A stretch of DNA of 49,991 nucleotides from Streptomyces malaysiensis subsp. samsunensis (lineage in GTDB: Bacteria; Actinomycetota; Actinomycetes; Streptomycetales; Streptomycetaceae): assembly GCF_024519315.1 (NCBI RefSeq), contig NZ_JANIIC010000068.1, forward strand, positions 1 through 49,991. Direction: 5' to 3'. A program made the position numbers and the translations under genes. This document shows positions 33,770 to 42,999 of this stretch, in pieces; the stretch's first letter is position 1; each line of letters begins with the position of its first letter. The notes beneath the pieces were generated by a model. That model saw nothing but the letters and a program-made list of their open reading frames with translations, made no database searches and was not told where the DNA came from.

Positions 33770-33817
33770 CCCCGCCCCACCCCCGTATCGGCCCACCGAC
33801 TGAAAGACCCTGGTGCC

Positions 33818-34168
33818 ATGAGCGACAACCTTCCCGCCTGCCCCGAATGCTCCGGTGCGTACACCTACGAGATGGGTGTGCTCCTGATCTGCCCCGAGTG
33901 CGGGCACGAATGGTCGCCGTCCGAGGAATCGGAGGGTGGCACCGGGAACAAGGTGATCAGGGACGCGGTCGGCAATGAGCTCGCGGACGGTGACACCGTC
34001 ACGGTGGTCAAGACGCTGAAGGTCAAGGGCAGCCCGACCGGGATCAAGGCGGGCACCAAGGTGCGCAACATCCGTCTCGTCGACGGCGTGGACGGCCACG
34101 ACATCGACTGCAAGGTCGACGGGTTCGGCGCCATGCAGCTCAAATCCAGCGTGGTCAAGAAGGCTTGA
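33818..34168 (+). CDS. yjdM: YjdM/PhnA-family zinc-ribbon protein
   Basis: The 116-residue protein begins with a zinc ribbon of two Cys pairs (PACPECSGAYTY and LLICPECGHEW). It then has the conserved YjdM body: DAVGNELADGDTVTVVKTLKVKG and a C-terminal GFGAMQLKSSVVKKA. The family, formerly called PhnA, occurs widely and its role is still unknown; it is not a phosphonate hydrolase. The start ATG at 33818 lacks a strong ribosome site. A good terminator follows. Confidence 0.9.
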   Translation: MSDNLPACPECSGAYTYEMGVLLICPECGHEWSPSEESEGGTGNKVIRDAVGNELADGDTVTVVKTLKVKGSPTGIKAGTKVRNIRLVDGVDGHDIDCKVDGFGAMQLKSSVVKKA

Positions 34169-34188
34169 CCCGGCACCGCGCCATGCCG

Positions 34189-34215
34189 ACCGCCCGGAAC
34201 GACGTCCCGGGCGGT
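34189..34215 (+). terminator. Terminator after yjdM
   Basis: ACCGCCCGG and CCGGGCGGT form nine-base arms around a nine-base loop and are followed by TTCGC. It begins 20 bases after the yjdM stop. Confidence 0.65.
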
Positions 34216-34414
34216 TTCGCGTGCGTATGGCCCCGGCGCGCTTCGGTCCGGCTCATCACCGCCTGGTTCGGCGGCTCGGTTTCCGCCCGCGGGTTTCGGC
34301 ACGGCCGGTGGCGCAGGCGAGGATGGGCCGTATGTTCTTGACGAGTGGGTGGATGGGACGCGCCGAGCTCCGGCCGGCGGGGCCGTGCTGTGGTGTCGGG
34401 GAGGGGACGGCACG

Positions 34415-34765
34415 ATGAGTACGCCGCTGTACCAGCTGAAGGCCGAGTTCTTCAAAACGCTCGGCCATCCGGCCCGTATCCGGGTCCTGGAGCTGCTGAG
34501 CGACCGCGAGCACGCGGTCGGGGAGATGCTGCCCGAGGTGGGCATCGAACCCGCGCATCTGTCCCAGCAGCTGGCCGTGTTGCGGCGGGCGAATCTGGTC
34601 AGGACCCGCAAGGAGGGTTCGACCGTGTACTACTCACTGACCAGCCCGCAGGTCGCGGAGCTTCTGCGGGTCGCACGGACGATCCTGTCCGGAGTGCTCG
34701 CCGGCCAGGCCGAGCTGCTGGCCGACCTGAAGGCCGCGCAGGGCGCCAGGAAGCCGCGGTCGTAG
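34415..34765 (+). CDS. ArsR-family winged-helix regulator (second intact copy)
   Basis: A 116-residue ArsR protein, close to the one at 30548-30895 (MSTPLYQLKAEFFKTLGHPA at the front, EPAHLSQQLAVLRRANLV as recognition helix, STVYYSL as wing). It has no Cys residues. The ATG follows a GGGGAGGGGA ribosome site. It stands alone between the yjdM terminator and a 208-base spacer before the convergent DUF6069-like gene, so its target is unclear. The similar copies suggest duplication within this island. Confidence 0.87.
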   Translation: MSTPLYQLKAEFFKTLGHPARIRVLELLSDREHAVGEMLPEVGIEPAHLSQQLAVLRRANLVRTRKEGSTVYYSLTSPQVAELLRVARTILSGVLAGQAELLADLKAAQGARKPRS

Positions 34766-34973
34766 CGAGGGACCGTGAACTCGCGGTCGTCCACCGGGAG
34801 TTGCCCGCCGGAGCCGGGTGGAGATCGTGGCGGCGTTCAGGACTGTCCGGATCCGGCGCGGCATCGGGATGGGGAAGCGCACTTCTCTTGCGCCGGGTGC
34901 CCGACCCTGGACTCGTGCGCGCGGCGATGCGGCATGAGTCCAGAGTCGTCAGGCGGTCACGGGCGCGAGACGG

Positions 34974-35405
34974 TCAGGCGTCCGTCGACGTGGTGTCGGT
35001 GTCGATGCGCGGCAGGATGACGAGCAGTACGGCCGCCGCCGCGATCAGGTGCAGTACTTCGAGGGCCACGACGGTCAGCGCCTGGTCGGCGCCCACCAGC
35101 GGCCCGACGAGTAACAGCACGATGGCGACGGTCACGATCGTGGCGAAGGTACGAGCCGGCCGGGCGGTACGCCGGGCGATGAGCAGCGCGACGGTGCCGC
35201 CGACCAGGCTCACCAGCAAGGCCGCGAGGCCCGCCTGGACCGCGGTGACGGTGCTCTGGTCGCCGGACATGGTGACTTCGAAGTCGGCTCCGGCGGCGTC
35301 GAAGATCAGGTAGACCACGAGGACGGCGACCGCCGCGGCCAGGGCAGCGGGTATGACGAGGCGCGCGATGGCGGCGGTGGGGCGGGTGGATGCGGTGGAG
35401 GTCAT
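34974..35405 (-). CDS. DUF6069-like integral membrane protein
   Basis: The 143-residue protein has four predicted membrane segments (LVIPAALAAAVAVLVVYLIF; AVQAGLAALLVSLVGGTVALL; ATIVTVAIVLLLVGPLV; and VLHLIAAAAVLLVILPRI), with a short loop holding FEVTMSGDQSTVTAVQ after the first. This is the pattern of the actinobacterial family I recall as DUF6069, of unknown function. The ATG at 35405 is preceded by a weak GAAGAA ribosome site. It is convergent with the ArsR gene to its left. Confidence 0.78.
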   Translation of the reverse strand: MTSTASTRPTAAIARLVIPAALAAAVAVLVVYLIFDAAGADFEVTMSGDQSTVTAVQAGLAALLVSLVGGTVALLIARRTARPARTFATIVTVAIVLLLVGPLVGADQALTVVALEVLHLIAAAAVLLVILPRIDTDTTSTDA

Positions 35406-35839
35406 GGAACTTCTTCCGTGGCAGGGAGAACAGTGGGAGGTGGGCCCGCGGATCGCATGGCGCGAAGTGCGGGGCCGCTGAATGGTCAGGTCATTCTGCT
35501 CGTTGATCGTTTCGAAGGGCGCGCTTCCGGCCACCGGCACATCCGGCGACGGCCCGCCGGGGCAAGGGGCGCATGCGTTCCCGGCGGTCTGTGCCCGATC
35601 GCCGTCCCGCTGTCCCGCCCCCTGCCGTGGACGTCGACCGCCACCTGGGCGGAGTGAGCAGGCGGCCCATCAAGTACTGCGACGTACCAGGCCGTTGACA
35701 AAGTCGATGAGCGGTAGAAATCTGTCAAAGCATCGCTGCAAAAGATGGACGAAATCACTCAACTCTTGTACTGCGGCTGGCTCGGATCCACCGCGGCACC
35801 GTCTGGGCCCGCTGAACACCGTCATATCGAGAGGGCCTC
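35406..35839. other. Non-coding spacer before the glucanase gene
   Basis: This 434-base stretch holds no credible gene. TTGACA at 35695-35700 is a good -35 element for the plus strand, but no -10 at the usual spacing is convincing. TTGACA and TGTCAA (35722-35727) are also inverted copies 21 bases apart, a possible operator for glucan-responsive control of the gene at 35840. Confidence 0.4.
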
Positions 35840-38800
35840 ATGAGAAGAAGACAGCACGGTCGGCGGTTATTCGCCGGGCTTGTGACGGCGGGTCTGCTCA
35901 CGGTCGGGCCGCTGCCCATGACAGCTCATGCCGCGGCGGGAGCCCATGCCGCGGAGGGAGCGAATCTCGCGCTGGGCAGGCCGGTGACGGCCGGCGGGGC
36001 ACACGGCTCCTATCCGGCGAGCAATGTCACCGACGGCAGCCAGGCTTCCTACTGGGAGGGTCCCCCGGGCTCGTTCCCGCAGTGGGTACAGGTCGACCTC
36101 GGGACCAGGACGGACATCGACGAGGTGGTCCTGAAGCTCCCCGCGTCGTGGGAGTCCCGCACCGAGGCCGTGAGGGTCCAGGCCGGCGCCGACGGCCAGG
36201 ACTTCACCACCGTGGTCGCGGAGGCGCGCAAGGACTTCTCGCCATCGTCCGGCAACACCGTGGCGCTCGACGTCACGGCCGAGGCGCGGTACGTGCGCGT
36301 ACAGGTGACCGCCAACACCGGCTGGAACGCCGCCCAGCTCTCCGAGGTGGAGGTGCGCGGGGAGGCCGACGAGGAGCCTCCGGGGAACCCGCCCGCGGGC
36401 ACCAACCTGGCCCTGCGCAAGCCGATCGAGGCGTCGTCGACCACCCAGAACTACATCGCGAGCAATGCCAACGACGGCAGCACCTCCACCTACTGGGAGG
36501 CGGGCGGCCAGTCCTCGACGCTGACCGCGAAGCTGGGCTCCGACGCCGATCTGACCGGTGTCGTCGTCAAGCTGAACCCCGATCCCGTCTGGAGCGCCCG
36601 GTCGCAGAGCATCCAGGTGCTGGGACGGCCGGTCGGAGGGGCCGGGTTCACCTCGCTGAAGGACCGGGCCGACTACACCTTCAGCCCGTCGCAGAACAAG
36701 AACACGGTGACCATCCCGGTCACGGGCCGGTACGCGGACATACGCCTCCAGTTCTTCGGCAACACCGGCGTCGGCGGCGGACAGGTCGCCGAGTTCGAGG
36801 TCGTCGGCACGGCCGCGCCCGCCCCCGATCTGACCGTCACCGAACTCACCTGGTCGCCCGAGTCGCCCTCCGAGGCGGACGCGGTCACCGTCGAGGCGAC
36901 GGTCCGCAACGCCGGGACGGCCGCCGCGCCCGCGACCACGGTGAACGTCAGCCTCGAGGGCACGGTCGCCGGCAGCGGCGCCGTCGGCGCGCTCGCACCG
37001 GGCGCGTCGGTGAAGGTGCCGGTCGAGGTCGGTAAGCGGCCCATGGGCAGCTACACCGTCTCCGCCGTCGTCGACCCGGCCGACACGGTCGCCGAGCTCG
37101 ACAACACCAACAACAGCCGCAACGCCGCCTCGAAGCTGGTCGTCGGCCAGGCCCCCGGACCGGACCTGGAGGTCACCGGCATCACCACCAACCCCTCCAG
37201 CCCGGCGGTCGGCGCCAAGGTCACCTTCACCGTCGCGGTGCACAACAGGGGCACGAGCACGGTGCCCGCCGGATCGGTCACCCGGCTCACCGTCGGCGGG
37301 ACCACGCTGAACGGCACGACGGGCTCCATCCCGGCCGGTGGCACGGCCACCGTGGCCGTCAACGGAGACTGGACCGCCACCAGCGGGGGAGCGACGCTCA
37401 CCGCGACGGCCGACGCCACCGGCACCGTCGCCGAGACCAACGAGGACAACAACACCTTCGCCCGCTCCCTCGTCGTCGGACGCGGCGCGGCGGTGCCGTA
37501 CACCGAGTACGAGGCGGAGGACGGCCGGTACGACGGCACCCTGCTGAAGACGGACGCCAAGCGCACCTTCGGGCACACCAACTTCGCCACCGAGTCCTCC
37601 GGGCGCGAGTCGGTCCGGCTCGACACCACCGGTCAGTACGTGGAGTTCACCTCCACCACGCCGTCCAACTCGATCGTCGTCCGCAACTCGATCCCGGACG
37701 CGGCGGCCGGCGGCGGCAGGGAGGCGACCATCAGCCTCTACGCGGACGGCACGTTCGTCCGCAAACTGACCCTGTCCTCCAAGCACAGCTGGCTCTACGG
37801 CACGACCGACGACCCGGAGGGCCTGACCAACCGGCCCGGCGGGGACGCCCGGCGGCTGTTCGACGAGTCCCACGCCCTGCTCACCGACACCTACCCGGTG
37901 GGTACGAAGTTCCGGCTCCAGCGGGACAGCGGTGACGACGCGGCCTTCTACATCATCGACATGATCGATCTGGAGCAGGTCGCGGCACCGGCGGCCAAGC
38001 CCTCCGAATGCGTCTCCATCACCGACTACGGGGCGGTGCCCAACGACGGCATCGACGACGCGGACGCCATCCAGCGCGCCGTCACGGCGGACCAGGAGGG
38101 CGCGATCCCCTGTGTGTGGATCCCCGCGGGCCAGTGGCGCCAGGAGAAGAAGATCCTGACCGACGATCCGCAGAACCAGGGCCAGTACAACCAGATGGGC
38201 ATCCGGGACGTCACCGTCCGCGGTGCCGGCATGTGGCACTCCCAGCTCTACTCGCTCATCCCGCCCCAGGAAGCGGGTGGCATCAACCACCCCCACGAGG
38301 GCAACTTCGGCTTCGACATCGACGACAACACCAAGATCTCCGACATCGCCATCTTCGGCTCCGGCACCATCCGCGGCGGCGACGGCGGCGCCGAGGGCGG
38401 GGTCGGGCTCAACGGCCGCTTCGGCAAGAACACCAAGATCACCAACGTGTGGCTCGAGCACGCCAACGTCGGTGCCTGGGTCGGCCGCGACTACTCCAAC
38501 ATCCCCGCGCTGTGGGGGCCCGGTGACGGCCTCGAGTTCAGTGGCGTACGGATCCGCAACACCTACGCCGACGGCGTCAACTTCACCAACGGCACCCGCA
38601 ATTCCACCGTGTACAACTCCTCCTTCCGCAACACCGGCGACGACTCACTCGCGGTCTGGGCCAACAAGTACGTGAAGGACACCTCGACGGACATCGGCCA
38701 CGACAACCACTTCCGGAACAACACCATCCAACTGCCCTGGCGGGCCAACGGCATCGCGGTCTACGGCGGCTACGGCAACACGATCGAGAACAACCTGATC

Positions 38801-39253
38801 TCCGACACCATGAACTACCCGGGGATCATGCTGGCCACCGACCACGACCCGCTGCCCTTCTCGGGCGAGACGCTCATCGCCAACAACGGCCTGTACCGCA
38901 CGGGCGGCGCGTTCTGGGGCGAAGCGCAGGAGTTCGGCGCGATCACCCTGTTCGCCCAGGGGCAGAACATCCCCGGGGTCACGATCCGCGACACCGACAT
39001 CCATGACTCCACCTACGACGGCATCCAGTTCAAGACGGGCGGCGGCGCGATGCCCGGCGTCCAGATCGAGAACGTCACCATCGACAAGTCCAACAACGGG
39101 TCCGGGATCCTCGCGATGGGCGGGGCACGCGGCGACGCCACGCTGACCAACGTGACGATCACCAACTCGGCTCAGGGCGATGTGGTGAAGGAGCCCGGCT
39201 CACAGTTCGTGATCAACGGCTCCGCGAACCGGTCCTCCGCACCACGCGACTGA
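35840..39253 (+). CDS. Secreted GH87 alpha-1,3-glucanase (mutanase) with carbohydrate-binding and CARDB domains
   Basis: A 1137-residue exported enzyme. Domains: signal peptide (1-34, RRRQHGRRLFAG then a hydrophobic core and AHA); two discoidin-like CBM32 domains (about 38-175 and 187-328); two CARDB domains (about 331-435 and 438-548); a CBM35/CBM6-type domain starting YTEYEAEDGRYDG (about 553-710); and a right-handed beta-helix (about 718-1125) starting SITDYGAVPNDGIDDADAIQ. In the helix D911 (YADGVNF) and D934-D935 (NTGDDSLAVW) reproduce exactly the spacing, as I recall it, of the three catalytic Asp of GH87 enzyme Agl-FH1. It should cut alpha-1,3-glucan of fungal walls or dental-type biofilm outside the cell. 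A strong terminator follows. Confidence 0.9.
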   Translation: MRRRQHGRRLFAGLVTAGLLTVGPLPMTAHAAAGAHAAEGANLALGRPVTAGGAHGSYPASNVTDGSQASYWEGPPGSFPQWVQVDLGTRTDIDEVVLKLPASWESRTEAVRVQAGADGQDFTTVVAEARKDFSPSSGNTVALDVTAEARYVRVQVTANTGWNAAQLSEVEVRGEADEEPPGNPPAGTNLALRKPIEASSTTQNYIASNANDGSTSTYWEAGGQSSTLTAKLGSDADLTGVVVKLNPDPVWSARSQSIQVLGRPVGGAGFTSLKDRADYTFSPSQNKNTVTIPVTGRYADIRLQFFGNTGVGGGQVAEFEVVGTAAPAPDLTVTELTWSPESPSEADAVTVEATVRNAGTAAAPATTVNVSLEGTVAGSGAVGALAPGASVKVPVEVGKRPMGSYTVSAVVDPADTVAELDNTNNSRNAASKLVVGQAPGPDLEVTGITTNPSSPAVGAKVTFTVAVHNRGTSTVPAGSVTRLTVGGTTLNGTTGSIPAGGTATVAVNGDWTATSGGATLTATADATGTVAETNEDNNTFARSLVVGRGAAVPYTEYEAEDGRYDGTLLKTDAKRTFGHTNFATESSGRESVRLDTTGQYVEFTSTTPSNSIVVRNSIPDAAAGGGREATISLYADGTFVRKLTLSSKHSWLYGTTDDPEGLTNRPGGDARRLFDESHALLTDTYPVGTKFRLQRDSGDDAAFYIIDMIDLEQVAAPAAKPSECVSITDYGAVPNDGIDDADAIQRAVTADQEGAIPCVWIPAGQWRQEKKILTDDPQNQGQYNQMGIRDVTVRGAGMWHSQLYSLIPPQEAGGINHPHEGNFGFDIDDNTKISDIAIFGSGTIRGGDGGAEGGVGLNGRFGKNTKITNVWLEHANVGAWVGRDYSNIPALWGPGDGLEFSGVRIRNTYADGVNFTNGTRNSTVYNSSFRNTGDDSLAVWANKYVKDTSTDIGHDNHFRNNTIQLPWRANGIAVYGGYGNTIENNLISDTMNYPGIMLATDHDPLPFSGETLIANNGLYRTGGAFWGEAQEFGAITLFAQGQNIPGVTIRDTDIHDSTYDGIQFKTGGGAMPGVQIENVTIDKSNNGSGILAMGGARGDATLTNVTITNSAQGDVVKEPGSQFVINGSANRSSAPRD

Positions 39254-39273
39254 CCGCCGTCACCGTCACCCGA

Positions 39274-39313
39274 GGACGCCCGCCACGGCGCACACGCGCC
39301 GTGGCGGGCGTCC
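39274..39313 (+). terminator. Very strong hairpin after the glucanase gene
   Basis: Perfect 18-base arms (GGACGCCCGCCACGGCGC and complement) around ACAC, 20 bases past the glucanase stop. Confidence 0.85.
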
Positions 39314-39436
39314 GCCCGCTGCTGGGAGGCCCGCCGGTGGCCACGGGAATGTCCGTCGGCGGAACCGGGTTGCCTACGGTTGCGACGATGACAACCGGGT
39401 GGGCCGCGGTCCACCGCGGGAAGGGAACGGGAGCCG

Positions 39437-40372
39437 ATGAGCCTTCGGCAGTTCGAGTACGCCCTGGCCGTGGCCGAGGCGGGCTCGGTGACCGCGGCGG
39501 CGGAGCTGCTGCATGTCGCCCAGCCGTCGGTGTCCCAGCGGATCCGCGGCCTGGAGCGGGAGCTCGGCGTGGAACTGTTCGCCCGCACGCCGACCGGGCT
39601 GGTGCCCACCGTGGTCGGCCGCGCCTTCCTGCGGGAGGCGGAGGTCGTGGTGAGCGCCGCGCGGCGGGCGAGGGCGACGGCGCGGGCCGGTGCCGATCAG
39701 CTGGTGGGCGAGCTGGTGGTCGCGGTGCAGATGGGCTTCGGCACGCGCCAGCTGCCGGGGGCGCTGGGCGCGCTGCGCCGCCGCTTCCCGCGGCTCGAGG
39801 TCACCGTCTTCGAGGAGCCGAGCTCCGCCGAGCTGGAGCGGTTGGGGCGCCGGGGCGTGCTGGACCTCGCCCTGATGGCGGCGTGTGAGCAGACCCCCGA
39901 CGACGCCCACCACCTCGGCGACGAGGAATTCGTCGTGGTGCTGGGCGCCGGGCACCCGCGGCTCGCCGCGGACCGGGTCGAGCTGCGCGAGCTGGAGGGG
40001 GAGCCATGGGTGAGGTTCGACCGCGACAGCGCGCTCGACGGCGTGCTGCTGGAGGTGTTGCGGAACAACGATCTGGCCCCGACCACGGCCGCCCGGGTGT
40101 CCCAGACGGCCACGGCCGTGCGCTGGGCCGCCCACGGGCTGGGGGTGACGCTCGTCCCGGCCTCCGCGGTGCCCCACGGCCATGAGCACCTCGTCCGCCC
40201 GGTCTTCCCGGCCGTGTCCCAGCCCGTCATCGCCGTGCTCCGGCACGCCGCGGGCCCGGCGGAGACGGCCCTGCTCGAACTCCTGCGCAAGGAGACCTGG
40301 TCCGAGCCGGTAGGACGAGCTCAGAGCTGGGTGGCGCCTCCGTCCACGGCGAACTCGGCACCGGCGGTGTAA
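39437..40372 (+). CDS. LysR-family regulator
   Basis: The 311-residue protein opens with MSLRQFEYALAVAEAGSVTA, then LLHVAQPSVSQRIRGLEREL and ELFARTPTGLVPT, a standard LysR HTH and linker. An effector domain follows (VAVQMGFGTRQLP, VTVFEEPSSAEL, DLALMAACEQ, GLGVTLVPASAV). An ATG with GGGAACGGGAG upstream is a good start. Its last 52 bases overlap the 3' end of the convergent SDR gene, so the last 17 or so residues are antisense to that gene. It may control the two SDR genes that face it, though convergent rather than divergent placement makes this weak. Confidence 0.87.
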   Translation: MSLRQFEYALAVAEAGSVTAAAELLHVAQPSVSQRIRGLERELGVELFARTPTGLVPTVVGRAFLREAEVVVSAARRARATARAGADQLVGELVVAVQMGFGTRQLPGALGALRRRFPRLEVTVFEEPSSAELERLGRRGVLDLALMAACEQTPDDAHHLGDEEFVVVLGAGHPRLAADRVELRELEGEPWVRFDRDSALDGVLLEVLRNNDLAPTTAARVSQTATAVRWAAHGLGVTLVPASAVPHGHEHLVRPVFPAVSQPVIAVLRHAAGPAETALLELLRKETWSEPVGRAQSWVAPPSTANSAPAV

Positions 40373-41064
40373 GTGGCGTCGAAGGCGAGGAACGCGGCCG
40401 CCCTGGCCACCTCGTCGGGGGTGCCGAAACGCCGCATGGGATTGTCCGCGACCCGCTGCGCCTTGAACCGCTCGGCGTCCTCCTCGGTCATCGTGGCGTC
40501 CAGAATGCCCGTGTCGATGGGACCGGGGCTGACCGCGTTGACACGGATTCCGCGCGGAAGCAGTTCGCGGGAGAGGCTGCGGGCCATCGAGCGCAGCGCC
40601 GCTTTACCGGCCGCGTAGACACTGGTGTCCACCATGCCGATGACGTTCGCGACGGAGGTGGTGAGGACGACACCGGCGCCCGTGGCCAGCAGCGGGGCGA
40701 GCTTCCGCACGGTGAAGTGGGCGCCCTTGACGTTGATCGCGAACAGCTCGTCGTACATCTCCTCGGTCGTCGACTCGAAGGGTGTGAGGGTCGCGATACC
40801 GGCGTTGACGAACAGGGCGTCGATCGTGCCGAGTTCGTCCTTCACCCGCTCGGCCAGAGCGTCCAGGTCGGGCAGTGAGGCCACATCGCCCCGGACGGCC
40901 AGCGCGTTCTCGCCGAGCCGCGCCCGCGCGGCGTCGAGCGTGGTCCGAGAACGACCGGTGATCACCACCCGGGCTCCGCCGTCCACCAGCAGCTTGGCCA
41001 TGGCGAACCCCATGCCACTGCCGCCACCCGTGATCACCGCATTCTTACCGGTGTATTTATCCAT
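40321..41064 (-). CDS. SDR-family oxidoreductase
   Basis: From the ATG at 41064 (AAAGGAA nine bases upstream) the protein has 247 residues. It is a classical SDR with TGGGSGMGFAMAKLL, NAG in LFVNAGIATL, Ser in VLTTSVANVIG, and the Tyr-x3-Lys pair in SVYAAGKAALRSM. VSPGPIDTGI follows, and the usual end is FAVDGGATQL. It resembles SDRs of glucose-dehydrogenase or FabG type, substrate unknown. Its 3' end overlaps the convergent LysR gene by 52 bases. It lies 39 bases after another SDR gene on the same strand and is probably cotranscribed with it. Confidence 0.87.
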   Translation of the reverse strand: MDKYTGKNAVITGGGSGMGFAMAKLLVDGGARVVITGRSRTTLDAARARLGENALAVRGDVASLPDLDALAERVKDELGTIDALFVNAGIATLTPFESTTEEMYDELFAINVKGAHFTVRKLAPLLATGAGVVLTTSVANVIGMVDTSVYAAGKAALRSMARSLSRELLPRGIRVNAVSPGPIDTGILDATMTEEDAERFKAQRVADNPMRRFGTPDEVARAAAFLAFDATYTAGAEFAVDGGATQL

Positions 41065-41103
41065 GCCAGATTCCTTTGTTTCTTCTCTCACAACTCGGCG
41101 GGG

Positions 41104-41880
41104 TCAGCCCCTGGGGAATTCGCCGCCGTCCACGAAGAGATTGCTCCCGGTCAGCCAGCCCGCCCGGTCGGACACGAGGAACAGCACCGCCTGGGCGATG
41201 TCGTCCGGCCGGCCATCGCGCCCCAGCGGGGGAGCGTCGTCGACATTGGTCTGGGCCGGCGCCGCGGCCAGGCGCGCCCACTGCTCCCGCGTCGCCTCGC
41301 CGCCGGGGGTGGCGACCCTGCCGGGACTCACGGTGTTGACCCGGATTCCGGACGGGGCCAGCTCCAGGGCCAGTCCCCGGCTGTAGTTCTCCAGCGCCGC
41401 CTTCGCCGTCGTGTAGTGCAGGAACTGCCCTACCGGGGTGCGGACCGCGGCCGAGGAGATGTGCACGATCGCCCCCGAACGCCGTTCCCGCATCCCCGGT
41501 ACCAGCAGCGAGTCCAGCCGCACCGACGCCAGGTAGTTCAGGTCCAGCGCGTTCTGCCACTCCTCGTCGGGGATGTCCAGAGCGCTCTTGTGCGGTCCCG
41601 CCCCACCCGCGTTGTGGACCAGGATGTCCACCCCGCCGAGCACCTCCCGCGCGGCCGTGGCGAGCGCCTTGGCTCCGGCCCGGGTGCGCACATCGGCCGC
41701 CACGAAGGTGGCCCCCTCCGGCGCCGTGCTCGTCGCCGACCTGGCGGTCGTGAGCACCTCGGCGCCCGCGTCCAGGAGCCGGCGCACGACGGCCGCTCCG
41801 ATGCCGCGCGAACCACCCGTGACCAGGGCCCGCTTTCCCGCGAATTCTCGCGTTCCCGATCCATTCTCGCTCGTGGCCAT
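41104..41880 (-). CDS. SDR-family oxidoreductase
   Basis: The 258-residue SDR has TGGSRGIGAAVVRRLL, HNAG (VLVHNAGGAGPH type, here ILVHNAGGAGPH), Ser in IVHISSAAV, and the catalytic FLHYTTAKAALENY (Tyr-x3-Lys). VSPGRVATPGG follows, and the end is LFVDGGEFPRG. The ADVRTRAGAKAL segment after the second strand suggests NADP(H) use. It is the first gene of a likely pair with the SDR at 40321. The substrate is unknown. The ATG at 41880 lies close after a GAGAGGACCGG ribosome site. Confidence 0.87.
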   Translation of the reverse strand: MATSENGSGTREFAGKRALVTGGSRGIGAAVVRRLLDAGAEVLTTARSATSTAPEGATFVAADVRTRAGAKALATAAREVLGGVDILVHNAGGAGPHKSALDIPDEEWQNALDLNYLASVRLDSLLVPGMRERRSGAIVHISSAAVRTPVGQFLHYTTAKAALENYSRGLALELAPSGIRVNTVSPGRVATPGGEATREQWARLAAAPAQTNVDDAPPLGRDGRPDDIAQAVLFLVSDRAGWLTGSNLFVDGGEFPRG

Positions 41881-42039
41881 GCCACCGGTCCTCTCGATCG
41901 CGTATTCGTCCGCTCGACGGAAAAGGGGTCGATATGCGCAGAGCGCGATTCTCCGGGGAATTCGCGGTGAGCACCTCGTCGAGCTGTTTCACGGTAGATC
42001 CGGAAAAGAACGAGAGGCAAAGACCAAATGTCAGCAGGC

Positions 42040-42060
42040 GCCATAGGGAACTCCTATGGC
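42040..42060 (-). terminator. Hairpin after the methyltransferase gene
   Basis: GCCATAGG and CCTATGGC pair around GAACT, 34 bases past the stop of the minus-strand methyltransferase. A weaker GACCGG/CCGGTC pair lies between it and the stop. Confidence 0.55.
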
Positions 42061-42093
42061 CCCCGACCGGACTCCGAAAGCCCCGGTCAGAGG

Positions 42094-42969
42094 TCAACGA
42101 CGGGCGCTGAGCAGGAACATCTGGCCGGAGACCGTGGGGTCGTGCGCCGTGCGGTCCCGGTCCAGATCCACCAGCCGGGCCAGGCGGTCGGCGTTCGTTC
42201 CCGCCGCGCCGGCCCCCGTCACCAGCCAGTCCGGGAAGGTGCAGAACGGCGTGGTGCGCACATCGCCGAAGCCCGCCGCCGCGCACTCCGCGCGGAGCGG
42301 CTCCCGCTCGGTCAGCCGCGTCCGCAGCTGGGCCATCTCGGCGGGGGAGTAGAAGGACATGAACGTCTGGAAGCGGCACGCGGGATCCCACGCGCTCACC
42401 ACCAGGAGTCCGCCGGGCCGCAGCGTCCGGAACGACTCGGCGAGGAAGCGTTCGCGCTGGGCCGCGGACAGGTGGTTGACCGTGCCCATCATGCAGGTGA
42501 CGAGATCGAAGGAGCCATCGCGGAAGGGCATCGCCGTGCCGTCCGCGACGGCGAACCTGCCCGCCCACCGCTGGTCCACGCAGGCGCGGATCCCCGCGTC
42601 GCTGAGGTCGATCCCGTACGACCGCACCCCGAACCGGTTCAGCACCTGGGGGTAGCGCAAGGTGCCGCTGCCGACGTCGAGCGAGGTGGCCACGGCGGAG
42701 ACATCCCCGATGGCGGTGAGCAGCTGGACCAACTCCAGCCGCTTCTTGGCGCTGTCAGGCACTCCGGTGTGGTCGAACTGGACGTAGAAGAACGCGTCGT
42801 ACGCCTCGATCCGGGAGTCGGAGTTCCCGAGCAGACCGCGCGCCTCCAGATCCCTGACGAGCGCCGCGGAGGGCGAGGAGACCAAGGGGGGCGAGATGAC
42901 CGCGGGGCGGTGTGGCCGGCCCGCGTCCGGGGCCGTCGAGCCGGCCGCCCGTGCCCGGCTCTCTGGCAT
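42094..42969 (-). CDS. Class I SAM-dependent methyltransferase
   Basis: The recognisable protein starts near the ATG at 42969 (291 residues), but that start has no clear ribosome site and the first 25 or so residues are low-complexity. The true start may be lower, near residues 30-40 (SAALVRDLEARGLLG). The Rossmann core has LDVGSGTLRYPQVL, IDLSDAGIRACV, ADGTAMPFRDGSFDLVTCMM and LRPGGLLVVSAWDP, so SAM binding looks intact. The substrate is unknown. It follows directly on the truncated condensation domain of an NRPS relic on the same strand and may have been a tailoring methyltransferase of that lost pathway. Confidence 0.78.
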   Translation of the reverse strand: MPESRARAAGSTAPDAGRPHRPAVISPPLVSSPSAALVRDLEARGLLGNSDSRIEAYDAFFYVQFDHTGVPDSAKKRLELVQLLTAIGDVSAVATSLDVGSGTLRYPQVLNRFGVRSYGIDLSDAGIRACVDQRWAGRFAVADGTAMPFRDGSFDLVTCMMGTVNHLSAAQRERFLAESFRTLRPGGLLVVSAWDPACRFQTFMSFYSPAEMAQLRTRLTEREPLRAECAAAGFGDVRTTPFCTFPDWLVTGAGAAGTNADRLARLVDLDRDRTAHDPTVSGQMFLLSARR

Positions 42970-42999
42970 CGGCCATCGCCTGCCAGCAGGCGGCGCTGA

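Noticed and set aside
34766..34973. Possible gene remnant after the second ArsR gene
   Set aside because: No recognisable family in any frame.
35867..38461. An 864-codon open frame on the minus strand inside the glucanase gene
   Set aside because: Shadow of the glucanase coding sequence; no motif, biased composition.
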